Positions 16,215 through 36,539 of a DNA stretch of 64,000 bases are shown in pieces. The notes below the pieces were generated by a model. It did no database searches. It saw only the letters and a list, made by a program, of their open reading frames with translations, and was not told the origin of the DNA. How positions within the stretch are numbered: the stretch's first letter is position 1; each line of letters begins with the position of its first letter. The position numbers and the translations under genes were made by a program. The DNA is from Senecio squalidus (Eukaryota > Streptophyta > Magnoliopsida > Asterales > Asteraceae): positions 64,468,456 through 64,532,455 of the forward strand of contig CAJVGC010000582.1 in assembly GCA_910822075.1 (NCBI GenBank), in the 5' to 3' direction.

Positions 16215-16734
16215 TGTATAACCAAACTATCATTACTAATAAATTAAAGCATACAATATTATTTACTAATAAGAATATAGTTATAATATAAAATACAGAA
16301 CTATAGTTATTATTATATTATACTACCATAGTAATCAAATATAGAAAAAAAAATAGTTCTAAGGTTGTTCGGTTCGGTTTTAAATGATCCAGTTTTTACA
16401 TAAGATCCGAACCAAACTGAAAAATTCGGTTTTTCGGAAATTAAAACTCAAACCGTCGGTTTCTTCCATTGGTTCGGTTTTCCGAATTGATTTTTTCGGT
16501 ATTTTCGGTTTTTTCGGTTTTTTAGGTTTTTGGTTCGGTTTCTGCTCACCCCTAAATAAAACATACATTTAGGGGACTTTTTATTTCCCTTTATATTTTC
16601 ATCTTCGTCATGCAAATCATTGATCGTGTGCATTACCAACGTTGTTTCGTCAATAGATTTTCCAAATATTCTCTAGTAAATCAGAAATTACCTTTAGTGT
16701 ATGATTTGTAATTTTATTTGTCCTTCATCGGGTT
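16215..16734. other. Intergenic with an hAT-like remnant
   Basis: The stretch 16365-16555 is dense in ggttcggttt/aaaccgaacc motifs and ends ctgctcacccct, resembling the subterminal structure of the hAT-like elements at 1527 and 39089, but the target duplication is not clear. Confidence 0.4.
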
Positions 16735-18442
16735 AAAGTTGTCAGAATATAACCTACTTTTCTCAAATGTTCATTTTATGTAATGAACTTTTTTTTTTGT
16801 TCATTTGGGTACCTAAACTCTTTAAACCAGCTAATTAACTACCTAAGCTTTTTTAAACCGGCTAAAAAATTCAGAAATTCAAACACCAATTAAATTAAAC
16901 AATTTCATTGTTTTTATACAAAATATTGACTTCAACTATGAACATGAAAGTCAACTAACATGAATTCTTTTGATTTTGATCAGAGAAGTTCTTTTTGATT
17001 AGAAAGATTGTTTAACCGCATGTAATATAAGATTACTCCTTAATCAATTTTAACATATCAATTCGTTTTTAACATTTTATAAGATTTATGAATATAAAAT
17101 AAAAGTCAACAAATCAAGGTTTTGTATGATTCGATGTTATAAGGTTAATTTTCTTCATCATGTTAACTTAATCTTTAGATATCGGGTGTATCGAAAAGTT
17201 CAATTGTGATAAATGAAATTTGAATTGATAGAGTGTTAGGATCTGTCGAACTAGGTTTGTATTTAAACACACGTGTAAATCTAGACCTATAAAAAAAGTT
17301 GCAGCGGATCAACACATTGATATTAACAATGATAAGTGATTAACAGTTTATAAGACTATGAATGAATAAACGTTAAACAATGAAGAACATAAGAATTCCA
17401 CCAACAACCTCAATCTATTAGAAAAATGTATCGTATAGTTACAACGATATAAGGATCTATATATATAGACCTTGAGTCAAACTAACCGTAGACATATTCG
17501 GGTTACAACTCTATCGAAATCTACTAGATAATTATCTAAATCTATTCCATAATTATCTGCTAACAATACGCTATTATCAACAAAACAGTAGAAACTTGAC
17601 CAGTAGAAACTTCATGCACTCCATGCAGTAGCAGTAGTAATAGTGTATATCGATAGTAATCTTCACTGACTGATGACCGATAGAAACCATCTTTACCAGT
17701 AGTAATACTCACCAATATAAACTTACTTAGTGACCATTATAAACCTTCTTCACCAGTAGTAACATCACTATAACCCAACATAGAGTTTGATGGAAATGAG
17801 TTTCGGTTTGAGTTTTTAGATCCGAATTTGGGTTTATCATAGTTGCATTGATTTGAAGATCAATTAAAGAATTATGTTAGCTTCGTATGATGATTTGCAA
17901 GGAATCTAAGTATTAAGAGTGAGCGTAGGTTGATTGAAATGTAAAGTTAGAGTTCTATGTGGTTCTCGGTTTTTTTTCTTTTAAACGAATTCGTTCTAAG
18001 GTAAACTTCTAGTGATTTGGTGTTATGTTTGTTAAAATAAGAACCTTTAGGTTACATATTGTATTGTGTTTGTAATTCATTTTTTGCGAGATTTCGGTTG
18101 TCTTCTACGCTAAGTTGCAAGAACTCTGGTAGGTACCCAAATGTACAAAAAAAAAAAGTTCATTACATAGCATGAACATTTTGGTAAAGTTGGTTATGTT
18201 TTAGCGACTTTAATCCAAAAAGTAAATGGGTAAATATAGGTAAACGGGTCGGGTTTAGTGGATTTAGTTGATTAACCGGCTACAAACAGGTAGCTGGTAA
18301 AACTAGTGCTGAAAAATAATGTTCCAATAAGTACGTTAATCATTTTATAGGTTTCATAGAGTTTAGGTACCCAAATGTTCAAAAAAAAGTTCATTATATA
18401 AAATAAACATTTGGGGAAAGTAAGTTATGCTCGAACAACTTT
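16735..18442. mobile_element. TIR element (about 1.7 kb) with a solo LTR inside
   Basis: The left end (aaagttgtcagaatataac, tgttcatttgggtacctaaa) is repeated inverted at the right end (aggtacccaaatgttc, ataacttactttccccaaatg) over about 90 bp. A second, internal inverted copy of the ggtacccaaatg block is near 18134. No transposase was seen. The interior is interrupted by a solo LTR (17234-17780). Confidence 0.55.
17234..17780. mobile_element. Solo LTR with 5-bp target duplication
   Basis: The segment starts TGTTAGGATCTG and ends AACCCAACA. It is flanked by TAGAG on both sides (17229-17233 and 17781-17785). TG...CA ends with a 5-bp duplication define an LTR insertion, and with no internal region it is a solo LTR of about 547 bp. 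Its interior contains short cagtagaaac/accagtag repeats. Confidence 0.7.
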
Positions 18443-18479
18443 ATCTTTAGTTTTATTTGTCCTGCATCCTTGTTGCTTT

Positions 18480-18700
18480 GGAATAAGACACCATGGCGAT
18501 CCATGCTTCTTGTACTATTTCATCATCCCCATTTGTAAAATGGATTTGATTATCATGTTGTAAATCCACATCCTAAAGATTGTGTTCTTTCTGATCCAAG
18601 TTGCGTCATTGTCTCTCTTAGAAACGGATTCGCCAGTCAGATGTTCGTTAACCTCATACATAATGTAGTGCATGGAAAACAAGAATGTCATTGTTTATAA
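18480..18700 (-). pseudogene. Degenerate Ty1/copia gag-like fragment
   Basis: On the minus strand broken frames read HYVYEVNEHLTGES, then NDATWIRKNTIFRMWIYNMI, then VQEAWIAMVSYSK. The W-x2-R ... WIY ... EAW spacing resembles the gag (UBN2-type) region of plant copia elements. Stops and frame changes show it is dead. The family assignment rests on motif spacing only. Confidence 0.35.
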
Positions 18701-18764
18701 TTCAATTCTTTAAGGTATAGGGTTATTGGAATGTGTGTTGGGATGTTTGTGATGTATAGGGTTT

Positions 18765-18975
18765 CTTAGAGTGTGCATTAACAACTTCGGATGTGTCTAC
18801 TTCGGGAAGCATGATCAAGGAATGTTTGAGAGAGTCCAAGGTTTCGAAAAACAAATCATTGACGGTAGCGGAATCGAATTGTTTAGAGGATTTTAGGAGA
18901 GTATGTAATGGCTCGATACCATAAACTTCAACCTCGTTAACCCAAATTCGATTTGGGTCCGTAAGAGTTAAGGTT
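18765..18975 (-). pseudogene. Unrecognised coding-like fragment
   Basis: One minus-strand frame stays open for about 70 residues with ordinary protein composition (e.g. NRIWVNEVEVYGIEPLHTLL, then LFFETLDSLKHSLIMLPEVD). It has no start codon and is not flanked by obvious splice sites. I do not recognise the family. It lies next to a copia gag-like relic, so it may be retroelement coding or a captured exon. Confidence 0.3.
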
Positions 18976-21900
18976 TATATACCATATATAAGGTTTAATA
19001 ATATGTCAAACCTATAGAGTTTCTATCATTTTTCATAGTATACAAAATAACTATCCATTCCACAAAAACATTTCCAAAAATACATTTTTTCAAAAAAAAG
19101 TTACATTAAACTTTATTGACCAATTTAAAAACAATAATGCTATTGCTAACCTTTAGAATCTTTATAAAATTGATAAGAATTTGCTATCTTCCAAGACGCC
19201 GTGAATTATCCGATAGACGTATGTGCCATGATCTTCAATTTAAAAGTCAGACGCATTTTGGTTGACGCGGAAAGCTATCTATCATATGAAATGAATAAAG
19301 TATAATTCAAAAATATTAAGAGTACGTTGATAATAAAGTGTTGGTTTTAATGTCCGTTTGACGTTAAAAAGGAACAAAGTCCTTTAGAATATGCTTCTTA
19401 TTGCTTTTTTTTTCTTTCACAAACTCATTTTTACGTATTAACAATTAAACGTTATGAATAGAGAAAGACTATACCCAACGTATCTGATGCTCACATTATA
19501 ATCAACGATGAAAATATATTGAATACAATACGAGTTCCTTTTTGTTTCTGTTTTGTATCTTTTACCCACACGCCTTACTTTACACATTATCTTAGATAAG
19601 ATCGTAATTGAATGATAATATGGTTTTCTGTAATACAAGCATATCACAGTTAACATATCCGGAGTCACAAAAACTCGAGCTATATCTTAACGTTTCTTTG
19701 TGCTCAATGGTACACTTGAGAGTCGAATAAACTCACACTACAAGTTTGTTAGTAACAAGAGAATGCTACTTGAATCGTATAATCACATAATAGAATATTG
19801 CGAGATGCGAATTGAAGCATATATATAATACAATTATGCGTGTTTGAGTTTTTTTTAAATAAACCATAAAAGCTATTTTAGCAAATTCATTATGTTTTCT
19901 ATATGCTTCAAACTAGATTATTCATTAATTATTATAAAATTATGCATACATGTCAAAGAAACTAAAACTAAAGATTATATTCCCGAATCTTCGTTACACT
20001 TAGCATATCCACTACAAAGATCCGAATAGTCAAAAACTAATGGGTCAAAAGCAAAATTCTAGAAGTCAACTCAATTTTTTATACTTTTCTATTCTAGTTA
20101 ACGGTTTTGGTTAAAATATTTAGACACATATAATTTCTTGTTCATTAATAACCATCCATGTATTTAGGAATAATATCTACTACTTTTAGGGGTTATAAAT
20201 TTTTAAACAGTGTCGGTGTAATTTAGTCACAGCTTTAGAGACTTTCGTTGTCAATACTCTACAACTTATACAACATATAGAGACAATAACTACGTTATTT
20301 TTATATAATTATTTTTAAAGATATTAAAAGAACAATAACATTTGACAAATAAAAAACAAGGGAAAAAAAATCTTATAATCCTATATATTTCTCTGAAAAT
20401 GTTAGTTATTAGATAGTGCCAACATGCCAAAGGTCTGATGACAAATTTGACGATCATATAATTTATCTTCTGGGAGTAAATATGATTTCGCGAAAAATCT
20501 TAACGAGTTTAAAGTTTTTACTTTCTTGGAAAAGGTCTTTAAAGAAATATTAAAACATATGAGATTAAGCTATAACATGGACTAAAATTTGTTTTTGTCA
20601 TGTATATAGTTATAATAATTTTAATATTCGATATATGGTAGTTGAAAAATTATTATTAAATGTTTTGATATAGATAAAATAAATCGAAAAGAAACATATT
20701 TTTAATGAGAGGATAAACTTTAGGAATGTCAGTAAATAAAAGAATATAAAATTTTTATAAAAATAATATGAAACCATTTAAATTAGGATTCGTTAAATTT
20801 TATAAATATTTTTTGAATGAAATGAGACGAATTTTAATATGCAATAAATATACATATAAATATAAATAATAAATGAGTTTTAGTGTATTAAGCAGAGTCT
20901 TGTAATTAAAAATATAATACTAATATTTTGTAAGAATTTGTTTGTTAAAATTTTTTAGTAAACATAACACTTTAATTTTTAGTAAGGTTGTGTTTAATTT
21001 AAACTTAATTGACTTAATAAGAATATGACTTTATTTCATAAGTCATAGTGCGTGTTTGTTTGTGACTTAATCTATGACTTAACTGGAAAAGTCATGTGTA
21101 AGGTCTATTTCCCATCAAGTCATTAATTTTATAATATTTTCTTTTAAATATTCAGTTTATATTATTCAGACTCGCTATTTAGCACCTAAAACAAATGTCA
21201 TTGGTTCTTATTTTATACAGACACATTTATTTACACAGACACTATATCCATACAATACTTAGGTGGTGATTGATTTTGACTTAAACACTTAATATGGAAT
21301 TGTTTTAATCGAATAAGTCATTAGGTACATGTTTGTTTTTTTTAATTTAATGTGAACAACATGACTTAATAGAAAAAGATATTGGAGTGTAGTCTTCTCC
21401 ATTAAGTCACTAATTTTTTAATTTTAATTTATAAAATGTTATTTAATAGTTAAATATAATAGTTTCTAATACTTTAGTAATTAATTTCAATTTATAATAT
21501 CTAATTACAATTTTTCCAAAATTTTAAAAAATTATTTTAATATCCATTATATTAGTTATATCGTAACGAAAATTTTAAAATCTTACTTATTTACTAATAA
21601 TATGATAAATAGTTTGATCTATAAATTTCGTAAATAGGGTTTTATTTAATTTTTCTTTATATTTTATTAATTTTCGTTTAATGTTTGAGATTTAAACATG
21701 CTATTTATACTATTAAATTTAAATCCTTATAAAATTAATAGTATTTCTAAAATAATAATTTATATGTTATTATATTATAAATTTAGAATTTTCATTTTAA
21801 AGGTTTATAAAAAAAATTTTTTATTAAATATAAAATACAATAAAAAAAAATATTATTTTCTAATTATTATCATTAAGTTTATGTATTAAGAACATAAATA

Positions 21901-22140
21901 AACACTAATATTTCTTATTTTATACAGATGTCATTTATTTAAACAGACACTATATCTATAGGTAAATAAACACTATATCTATAGGTAAATAAACAAACAA
22001 GCCCTTAAGCAATAAAATAAACAAGATAAGTAATAGATATATTTTATTTTATTTTATAAATTATTTTTAAGGTTACTTCTCTAGGACCACACTCTCTCTT
22101 GTGACTACATGTTATTTAATTATTATTTGACTTACTAAAA
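18976..22140. other. Long AT-rich intergenic region
   Basis: No protein-coding gene, RNA gene or complete transposon was recognised. At about 21000-21360 there are motifs such as gcgtgtttgtttgtgactta and tgacttaatagaaaaagata, resembling ends of diverged MITEs. Short open frames here (such as 19438-19668 and 21698-21889) are AT-rich with no supporting features. Confidence 0.45.
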
Positions 22141-22229
22141 TTCTAAAAACCATATTTATTCCAAAAATACCCTTTTGTTTATCTATTGAAAAAGAATTAA
22201 ACCAGAGATATTCTCTCCTAAAAACCAAA

Positions 22230-22260
22230 GAATATTCCAATTCTGTCCTTCCGCATATGC
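22230..22260 (+). promoter_or_regulatory. Two P1BS sites upstream of the SPX gene
   Basis: GAATATTC (22230-22237) and GCATATGC (22253-22260) both match the PHR1-binding consensus GNATATNC exactly. They lie about 550 bp upstream of the SPX start codon. A one-mismatch copy (AGATATTC) is near 22206. P1BS sites upstream of SPX genes mediate induction by phosphate starvation, so this gene is probably PHR-controlled (inference). Confidence 0.65.
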
Positions 22261-22332
22261 TTTCTATCAAATCCCATACCCACTTGTTTCTCCTACATAT
22301 ATCCTCAACTTCACTCACACAAAAATTCATAC

Positions 22333-22800
22333 ATATTTTAAGTAATCAAAAAAAAAACTCATACCCATTTCAAGAAATCAAAAAGGAATCATACCATCTC
22401 ATCAAATCCTCAAATTACCCATACCCATATCAAGAAATTTAGGAAAAGGAATCATACCCATCTCATCAAATCCTCAAAATAGCCCACACCCATATCAAAA
22501 ATCAAGAAAAAAAACTATACCCATTTCATAAAATCCCAAAATATTCATACCCATTCATCAAGTCCCAAAAAAAAACCATACCCATCTCAAGAAACAAAGA
22601 AAAAACCCATACCCATTTCAAGAAACCAAGAGAAAACCATACCCATATCAAGAAATCAAGAAAAAGAATCATACCCATTTCATAAAATCTCAAAAAATTA
22701 ATACCCATCTAATCAAATAAAAAAAAACCCATACCCATATCAAGAAACAAAGAAATAACCCATACCCATTTCAAGAAACCAAGAAAAAGAAATACCCAAG
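22333..22800 (+). repeat. ~30-bp minisatellite forming the SPX 5' leader
   Basis: About fourteen imperfect copies of a 28-32 bp unit based on CATACCCATTTCAAGAAA run up to the base before the start codon. The plus strand is A/C-rich and has very little G. No ATG occurs between about 22320 and 22802, so the first ATG met is the SPX start. Whether the whole block is transcribed is inferred from position only. Confidence 0.8.
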
Positions 22801-22802
22801 TT

Positions 22803-25422
22803 ATGAAATTTGGCAAGAGTTTAAGCAATCAAATCGAACAAACATTGCCAGAATGGAGAGACAAGTTTTTATGTTACAAAGAGCTCAAAAAAAGATTGAA
22901 ACTAATTAACCCACAACAGAAATCCGGTGATGTTTGTAACAGGGCAGGTAAACGACCACGGGTTTCCGGCGGTGGTGCCGGAGATTGGACGGTGGTTGCC
23001 GGAGGAAATGGTGGGATGTCAAAACAGGAGATTGATTTTGTTGATTTGTTGGAAAAAGAGATTGAGAAATTTAACTTGTTTTTTGTTGAGAAAGAGGAAG
23101 AGTATATCATCAAATTAAAGGTAATTTTCTTGATTTTCATGCATTGGTAGTTGTACATTGTGCTTTAAGTCATGTACATAACTATACTTAATAAACATGA
23201 TAAGCCCATAAATGGTTACATAAGTCAGAAAATTTGTGTTTCTGAAACATAAATCGAAATGTCAATAAGTCATAAGCTCATTATATAAGCCCAAACAAAC
23301 ACCCCCTTAGATATGGCCTAATTTGATCATTAAACTTAGAGAAAGTGCTATGTTTTAGTTATTTGTTATTAGTTTTGATAATCGTGTTTGTGGTTAAAAA
23401 ATCTTAAACATGTATAATTTACGTGTACCTTATTAGTAACCGTCTCTGCATTTAGGGTATGACTTTAAGGAAAATGGTTAACGTACATATTTATTATGCA
23501 CGTCTTAACTAATAAACCACAACGCTACTTAGAATGTTATGTATTATTTACTAATGTCCGACATGTGTATGAGAGTAGATATTTTAGGTGCTTTTTTTAT
23601 AACATCAAACGGAAAATGTATGGATAAAAATGCGTTGTAGCTTATTTTAGAGAAAAATATGCCTATTTTGAATAAGTGTGAACACAAATATGTTGTTTTA
23701 TAAAACGTAAATAATCGAAAAAATAGTGATCCGAAAACCATGTAAAAAACGAATACAAGTTAAGGAATGACACAATTATTTTTTCTGGAGTTAATTACAT
23801 AAATCGTCCTTATGGTTTATCTCAAATTACGGATTTCGTCCCTAAGTTTAAAACGTTGCATAAATCGTCCAGTTTTGGAAACTAATTAAGCTTTTCGTCC
23901 CTAATTTTTAACGGACATCCATTTTAAGGACGAAATATGTAAATAGTTAGCGATGATTTTAACGGAAAGTTTTAACGGACATCCATTTTAGGGACGAAAT
24001 CTGTCATTAGTTTCCAAAAGTGGACGATTTATGCAATGTTTTAAACTTAGGGACGAAGTCCGTAATTTAAAAAAACTATAAGGACGATTTATGTAATTAA
24101 CTCTTTTTTCTTAAGAAAGGGACAATATGAGGAAGACATATTCTTTTTGTGAGTGATATTGATTCTTTTTAAGTGGTATATATTAACTGGTTCCTAAACC
24201 ACATATGTTACAATAACGTCTATTTGTTTTTACTTTTTTTTAATATTTCTCGAAACGTTATTATCTCTTTAAATATTTTTAACCTAAGTTATTGATTTTG
24301 TTCCATAAAATTTGCTCATATTTGCAACTTGTTTAAAATTGAAATTAGATCAAACTGATTCTCATTGGTTGCAAACCTGTTGAAGACATTTATCGGTTCA
24401 AAATAAATCGTTTATCGAAAAAATATATTGTTTGGCCAATAAAAATTATACATGAATTTCTTTATGAAATATATTTAGCCTTTACGCACTTTGGAATATT
24501 TGACCGGGTAAATAGTTTTAATAAAAATGTACGTAAAGTATCTAGTTCTTAGCTTTATAAAAAAGAATCTAGTGCACACAAGTCGGAAAAAGTAATTTGT
24601 TTTATTATTTAGAAAAATGTTTTTCGTTGATTTACAATATAACTTGTTTGGTTAATTAACCTCGTATAGGGAGAGTATCGTCTTTTAATGTTTCACTAGA
24701 TACTATATAGTTACGTAGTATATATTCATTTTTATGAATACATGTTAATCGTAGAATTGTGATTTTGTGAATCTTATAGGAATTGCAAGATAGTGTGGCG
24801 AAGGCAAAGGATTCAAGCGAAGAAATGATAACGATAAGAAAAGAAATGGTCGATTTCCACGGAGAAATGGTTTTGTTGGAGAATTATAGTGCTCTTAACT
24901 ACACGGGTAGTTACCATTTTCCTTAACAACTTATGTTTATTCGGTTTTGTTTTGAAACATGATATTAACAATTTGATTTGTGGTTCTAATCAAACAGGAA
25001 TTGTAAAGATTTTAAAGAAATACGATAAACGAACAGGAGCCATTCTTCGTTTACCATACATTCAAAAAGTCCTCCAACAACCCTTTTTCACCACAGACTT
25101 GCTTTACAAGCTCGTAAAAGAATGTGAAGCGTTGCTAGACCGCCACTTCCCTCTAACTGAGCCGCCATCTGACACCACCATGACACCTGGCACCTCAAAC
25201 AATAGTGAAGCAACCATGGAACTAGTGAGTGCCAAAGAATTCGCTGAGCTTGAGTACATGAAGAGCTTATACACAAAAAGTACTATTTCCGCTTTACGGG
25301 TTTTGAAAGAAATAAGAAGCAGAAGTTCCACGGTTAGTGTATTTTCGTTGCCACCAATGCAAGTAAACGTATTGGAGGAGACTTGGAACAAGTTTCCGGT
25401 GCTTGAACAATTAGCAAAATAG
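22803..25422 (+). CDS. SPX-domain protein, SPX1/SPX2-like (phosphate sensing)
   Basis: Three exons, 22803-23120, 24780-24906 and 24998-25422, join in frame to 289 residues. The protein starts MKFGKSLSNQIEQTLPEWRD, the canonical SPX N terminus. The SPX domain spans about residues 1-165 and includes KFGKSL and the lysine-rich helix GIVKILKKYDKRTG, whose lysines bind inositol pyrophosphates in the family. The C terminus (LPPMQVNVLEETWNKFPVLE) matches the stand-alone SPX1/2 class rather than SPX-EXS, SPX-MFS or SPX-RING proteins. Such proteins bind PHR transcription factors in the nucleus when phosphate is sufficient and block their activity. All junctions are GT-AG. Intron 1 (about 1.66 kb) carries a MITE at 23788-24103 and the end of another near 23165-23305. 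Two P1BS sites and a minisatellite leader lie upstream. Confidence 0.93.
23788..24103. mobile_element. MITE in SPX intron 1
   Basis: The ends gagttaattacataaatcgt and its inverse (acgatttatgtaattaactc) are paired, and the inverted match runs about 75 bp inward through ggatttcgtccctaagttta. The element is about 316 bp and non-coding. A longer element with related GAGTTAATTACATAAAT ends is at 37514-37984. Confidence 0.75.
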
Positions 25423-25793
25423 GAAGTGTAATAAGATATACGATACTCTTAAGCTCTTTTCGTGTACTTGTGATTTTTTAGGTATAATCAACTATGATTG
25501 TAAAATGAATAGATATAAACTACATGAACTTTTCCGTTATGTTTAATATACTAGAAAGTTGATATGTATACAATGTTACTTTGTATCGATTACTCTTTTA
25601 AAATTTTTATGTAACGTATTTTTACATTACGTTTGGTTTGCTTGGAACTATTTTACGAGTTATCGTTTTGGCATTTGGGAGCTTGATTTAGTTTCTCAAT
25701 CCCAATCGTACGCCACATAACTATAGACCGAGATCCAAATCATTGTGCAGCTCCGGGTTCAGTTCTGTTAGCAAAAATAAAAGTAAGTAAATC

Positions 25794-25816
25794 GCTAGAA
25801 GGAGGGCTTGAACCTC

Positions 25817-25849
<33 letters not shown>

Positions 25850-25866
25850 AACTGAGCTATTCCAGC
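25794..25866 (-). tRNA. tRNA-Asn (anticodon GTT)
   Basis: The minus strand gives a 73-nt cloverleaf. The acceptor stem GCTGGAA pairs with TTCTAGC (one G-U), the D arm is present, the anticodon stem-loop is TGTGG-CTGTTAA-CCACA with anticodon GTT, and the T arm contains GGTTCAAG. Internal A box (TAGCTCAGTTGG) and B box (GGTTCAAGCC) promoters are intact. No intron is present and CCA is not encoded, as expected for a nuclear plant gene. It sits between the SPX and SOS1 genes. Confidence 0.95.
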
Positions 25867-25869
25867 TGA

Positions 25870-26835
25870 CGATTTTGCTATTTAAATATAAATATATATT
25901 ATTAAACATATTATCCAATTATATTGTAATTTATTTTTAACATTTTTTTAAAACAAGATAAAATTTATTTATGTAACTATATTATAGAGCATTATTAAAC
26001 CATCATTTGTGGCTTAATGAACCCTTAAACCAAATGAAGGGTTTAAAATGATATGGTCCAACTAGTTTCGATCTCTAATTTTTGTTTTCCGAAATATATC
26101 GAGTTTATACTTAGGTTGATATATAACGACAATGAGACTTGCACATTTTTCGTTGCAGACACGGTAACATGTTGGTGATGATTTTTTGTAGGTTATTGTA
26201 ATCTTTCATAATATCCGACTAAAATTACTCTACTATTGGAAATTTAAGAAAGAAATAAAATTTTCTCAACATTATTTATAAAAAGTAAGAGTTAAGTACA
26301 CACAATAAAAGTTCTAAGTTGCGTACACTCAATAATAAAAAGAACAAAATTTGTTACATTCTCAAGGACTTAACCAATTATAATCAAGGCACACACCACA
26401 GAAAACCATGCCACGACCATGCTATGTCATACGATTTATGTAACATGGTTTATCTACGAACGAAAAACATGTTATGTTGAAAGATATAGAAGATCTATAT
26501 CATGAACAAACATAAAACGATTCATATATGCGTGAATATAAACAGCCGAAAGATAGCTATCAAGAAGAAATGTGATATACAGAATCTAAAAAATTGCTAA
26601 AAACCTTGAACACTAATCAAGTTTCGACTTTGATTTATCGACCAAAAAATATTACGTTTGTTCCGTACATGTAGGTTTCATAGTACACACCACCATATCA
26701 TATATATTACAACTCTTCAACTTTGAATATACTGCAAATTTTATTGGGCAATAGTCTCCAGAAAGGCATAAATGAGAATATAAAAGCTATACCTCTGTGG
26801 TATATGAACACGAAGAAATAAATACAGGAAGATTA
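25870..26835. other. Intergenic between tRNA-Asn and SOS1
   Basis: AT-rich with no gene recognised. The right part probably contains the 3' end of the SOS1 transcript, but no polyadenylation site could be fixed. Confidence 0.4.
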
Positions 26836-26839
26836 GCTA

Positions 26840-27002
26840 ACTGGCATATGCCACCGCTAGGCGCCCCCCATTGACCGATCCAATGGCTAACACGAGGGAG
26901 GTAAATCACATGTCTAGGACAGGTGGGTGATACCCAGGTTTGAACCCGAGACCCCCACTACAGATTCCCATCTCCTTACCAGTAAGCCACAAGGTGGGGA
27001 CA
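26840..27002 (-). mobile_element. tRNA-derived SINE at the 3' end of SOS1
   Basis: On the minus strand the segment starts near gtccccaccttgtggcttac, giving a Pol III A-box-like TGGCTTACTGG, followed by a near-perfect B box GGTTCAAACC and then a unique body ending in ggcgcctagcggtggc. That is the layout of a tRNA-derived SINE. A shrunken relative in the same orientation is in heme oxygenase intron 1 (56020-56098). The SINE is about 40 bp beyond the SOS1 stop and is probably in its 3' UTR. Confidence 0.6.
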
Positions 27003-27042
27003 GCTAACTGAGTGCAGCGTATATAGTGTACGCATATAGAGC

Positions 27043-35476
<8,434 letters not shown>

Positions 35477-36300
35477 TCCTACTTACGTATACCTATACAT
35501 AAAACATAAACACAGTTAACATTCAAACCTGCAAAATAAATTCAAATGCTACTACTTATTGCCACATCAGCGTCCTGTATGGATATTTAATAGTAACTTA
35601 ATTATGTTTAAATTATAACGGTCTACATAGTACTCTCGTCCCATAATAACTGTCCACTTTGTATGTAAGATTAATTAACCCTCTACCAGTAAGTGGGCCC
35701 TACATCGAACCCGTGACTATTTTCAACCAAAGTCGTGTGATTTGAACCTAAGACCTCTAACCTTTCCGCTTAGCTTTAGAAAAATTAACATTTTATGAGA
35801 AATGAACACCGAACAAACTAAAATAGTAAAGTGGACACTTATTATGGACTCCGGAAAGAGTAGAAAATGACGATTTTACCCCTCGTTATGAATAAATGAA
35901 GATTAGTCAAACAAATCATGATCGATCACACTAAGATCAATCAGATTTAAAGATAGAAATCGAATTAATTTTGTCAAAGTAGTTGAATATTCAGAATTAA
36001 TATATATATATATATATAGTAAATTAAAGTAAAATTAAACAGAAAATCTCAAGTAATTAAAGCAGCTAACATTAAATTTAAGATAGAATTACCAGGAATT
36101 TAGCAGATAGAGATTAGCTGATTTGACAGTAGTTATTTACAGTGTATCATCAATGATTCAGTATATGATTGAAAGTTATTGATTATTAATAATAACTGGG
36201 CAAGCTAATGATTGTTTTTAAGTGCCTTTGTGATGACAATTTAGGTATTCACCCGACCCGTTTCCACTGATAGACCCACCCAATTTGTTTAAGATTTCTT
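35477..36300. other. SOS1 upstream region
   Basis: Contains a Stowaway-like MITE (35633-35860) and a short TA run (about 36001-36019). On the minus strand there is a plausible 5'-UTR intron, with donor CTG/gtaatt near 36091 and acceptor tatag just upstream of the start codon at 35476; this is only a possibility. No convincing TATA box was chosen. Confidence 0.35.
35633..35860. mobile_element. Stowaway-like MITE upstream of SOS1
   Basis: The left end CTCTCGTCCCATAATAACTG and the inverse of the right end (CTCTTTCCGGAGTCCATAAT) carry the Stowaway-type CTC...ATAATAAGTGTCCACTTT block, with a TA duplication on both sides (35631-35632 and 35861-35862). Length is 228 bp, non-coding. Tc1/mariner transposases mobilise such elements. 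Confidence 0.75.
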
Positions 36301-36539
36301 TTTTTTTTTTTTTTTTTTTTTTAGGAGATTACGAAAATAATGATCTGACATATTGATATTTCGAAAATAATGATCTGACATATTGATATTTCGAAAATAA
36401 TTATCAAATAGTTATTTCAAAATAATTAGTTCTCGCGCCATAAGGGAAAAACAAAACTGACGCGAAAAGTTTTCGCGAATTTGATGATTACTTTTATCAC
36501 CATTTCATGTGAGTAATTTTATAAATTTCTCTTTCAGCC

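Noticed and set aside
22526..22708. Minus-strand Met/Gly/Trp-rich open frame
   Set aside because: It is the reverse reading of the SPX leader minisatellite.
25088..25391. Minus-strand open frames over SPX exon 3
   Set aside because: Shadows of the real SPX coding exon on the other strand.
26935..26990. Possible second tRNA gene (GGTTCAAACC box)
   Set aside because: No cloverleaf folds and the body continues with non-tRNA sequence; it fits a tRNA-derived SINE.
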